This document shows, piece by piece, positions 63,793 through 64,000 of a DNA stretch of 64,000 nucleotides (positions within the stretch are counted from its first letter, which is position 1; each line of letters opens with the position of its first letter). The position numbers and the translations under genes are program-made. The notes below the pieces were generated by a model. That model was not told where the DNA came from. It was given only the letters and a program-made list of their open reading frames with translations, and did no database searches. Source of the DNA: Panulirus ornatus (Eukaryota > Arthropoda > Malacostraca > Decapoda > Palinuridae); NCBI RefSeq assembly GCF_036320965.1, contig NC_092225.1, forward strand, positions 76,194,435 through 76,258,434, written 5' to 3'.

Positions 63793-64000
63793 AAATAATG
63801 TAATTCATAAGTGAATCAAGGACATGTCAGAGGTCATCCATAGGCAAGTGCTTGGGCAGATCTAGGGAAGTCCAGAAAAATAAGCTTGCAGTTGGATGAA
63901 ACAACACATACATCAAATTGCACTCAGTTTTTGTTTTTAATTCAATATATTCATGAGAGTGAAATAAGAAAGAATTCCTTTATTTTGTGAACCAAAAGCA

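Overview
The window looks like animal (metazoan) nuclear DNA, most likely from an arthropod and probably a decapod crustacean. The evidence is spliced host exons, long (TA)n and (CA)n microsatellites, and dense non-LTR retrotransposons. The species call is inference; nothing in the window fixes it. No rRNA, tRNA, CRISPR array or prokaryotic-style operon was seen.

More than half of the window (about 36 kb by my block boundaries) is one LINE family, here called the main LINE. It has an apurinic-like endonuclease (EN), a reverse transcriptase (RT) and a C-terminal GRPNWRWKDG-type domain in a single ORF of about 1,000 codons, within a roughly 3.3 kb element. This architecture fits the RTE superfamily. 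The most complete copy is 43,422-46,738 (minus strand), with only three visible lesions. The longest uninterrupted frame is the 5'-truncated copy at 47,905-50,301, with 725 codons. All copies end in the same hairpin-like motif followed by GCGACAAAG and an A-rich tail. Two 3' UTR length classes and linked diagnostic residues divide the copies into an older and a younger subfamily.

Layout. 1-5.4 kb: LINE 3' fragment, a decayed Tc1/mariner-like transposase, a SINE-like piece, and a jockey-like RT remnant. 5.4-9.6 kb: an old, scrambled main-LINE copy. 9.7-11.6 kb: two jockey-like fragments in inverted orientation. 11.6-12.5 kb: a Tigger/pogo-like DNA transposon. 12.5-23.2 kb: nested LINE insertions around a 3,189-bp tandem array. 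23.8-24.8 kb: LINE fragments. 24.8-30.3 kb: mostly unique DNA with a decayed third LINE type and a 48-bp micro-insertion. 30.5-35.1 kb: two main-LINE copies tail to tail. 37.2-46.8 kb: a chain of minus-strand LINE insertions separated by (TA)n and poly-T, including one with a 5' inversion. 47.9-50.3 kb: the best-preserved RT copy, with a candidate target-site duplication. 51.4-58.2 kb: a host gene. 59.8-63.8 kb: two more LINE copies.

The only convincing host gene is on the plus strand. Two phase-0 exons (51,438-52,082 and 57,997-58,146) are separated by a 5.9 kb intron. Together they encode a signal peptide, a Ser/Thr/Pro-rich mucin-like ectodomain, one transmembrane helix and a basic, then acidic, cytoplasmic tail. 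The tail resembles the vertebrate C3orf18 family of small single-pass membrane proteins. The 3' end of the gene is not resolved.

The strongest observations are about retrotransposition. They are exact or near-exact target-site duplications, one probable twin-priming inversion, repeated insertion into (TA)n tracts, a 48-bp insertion holding only the 3' hairpin and tail, and a SINE-like repeat built from LINE 5' and 3' ends. I found no convincing new defence or metabolic system.
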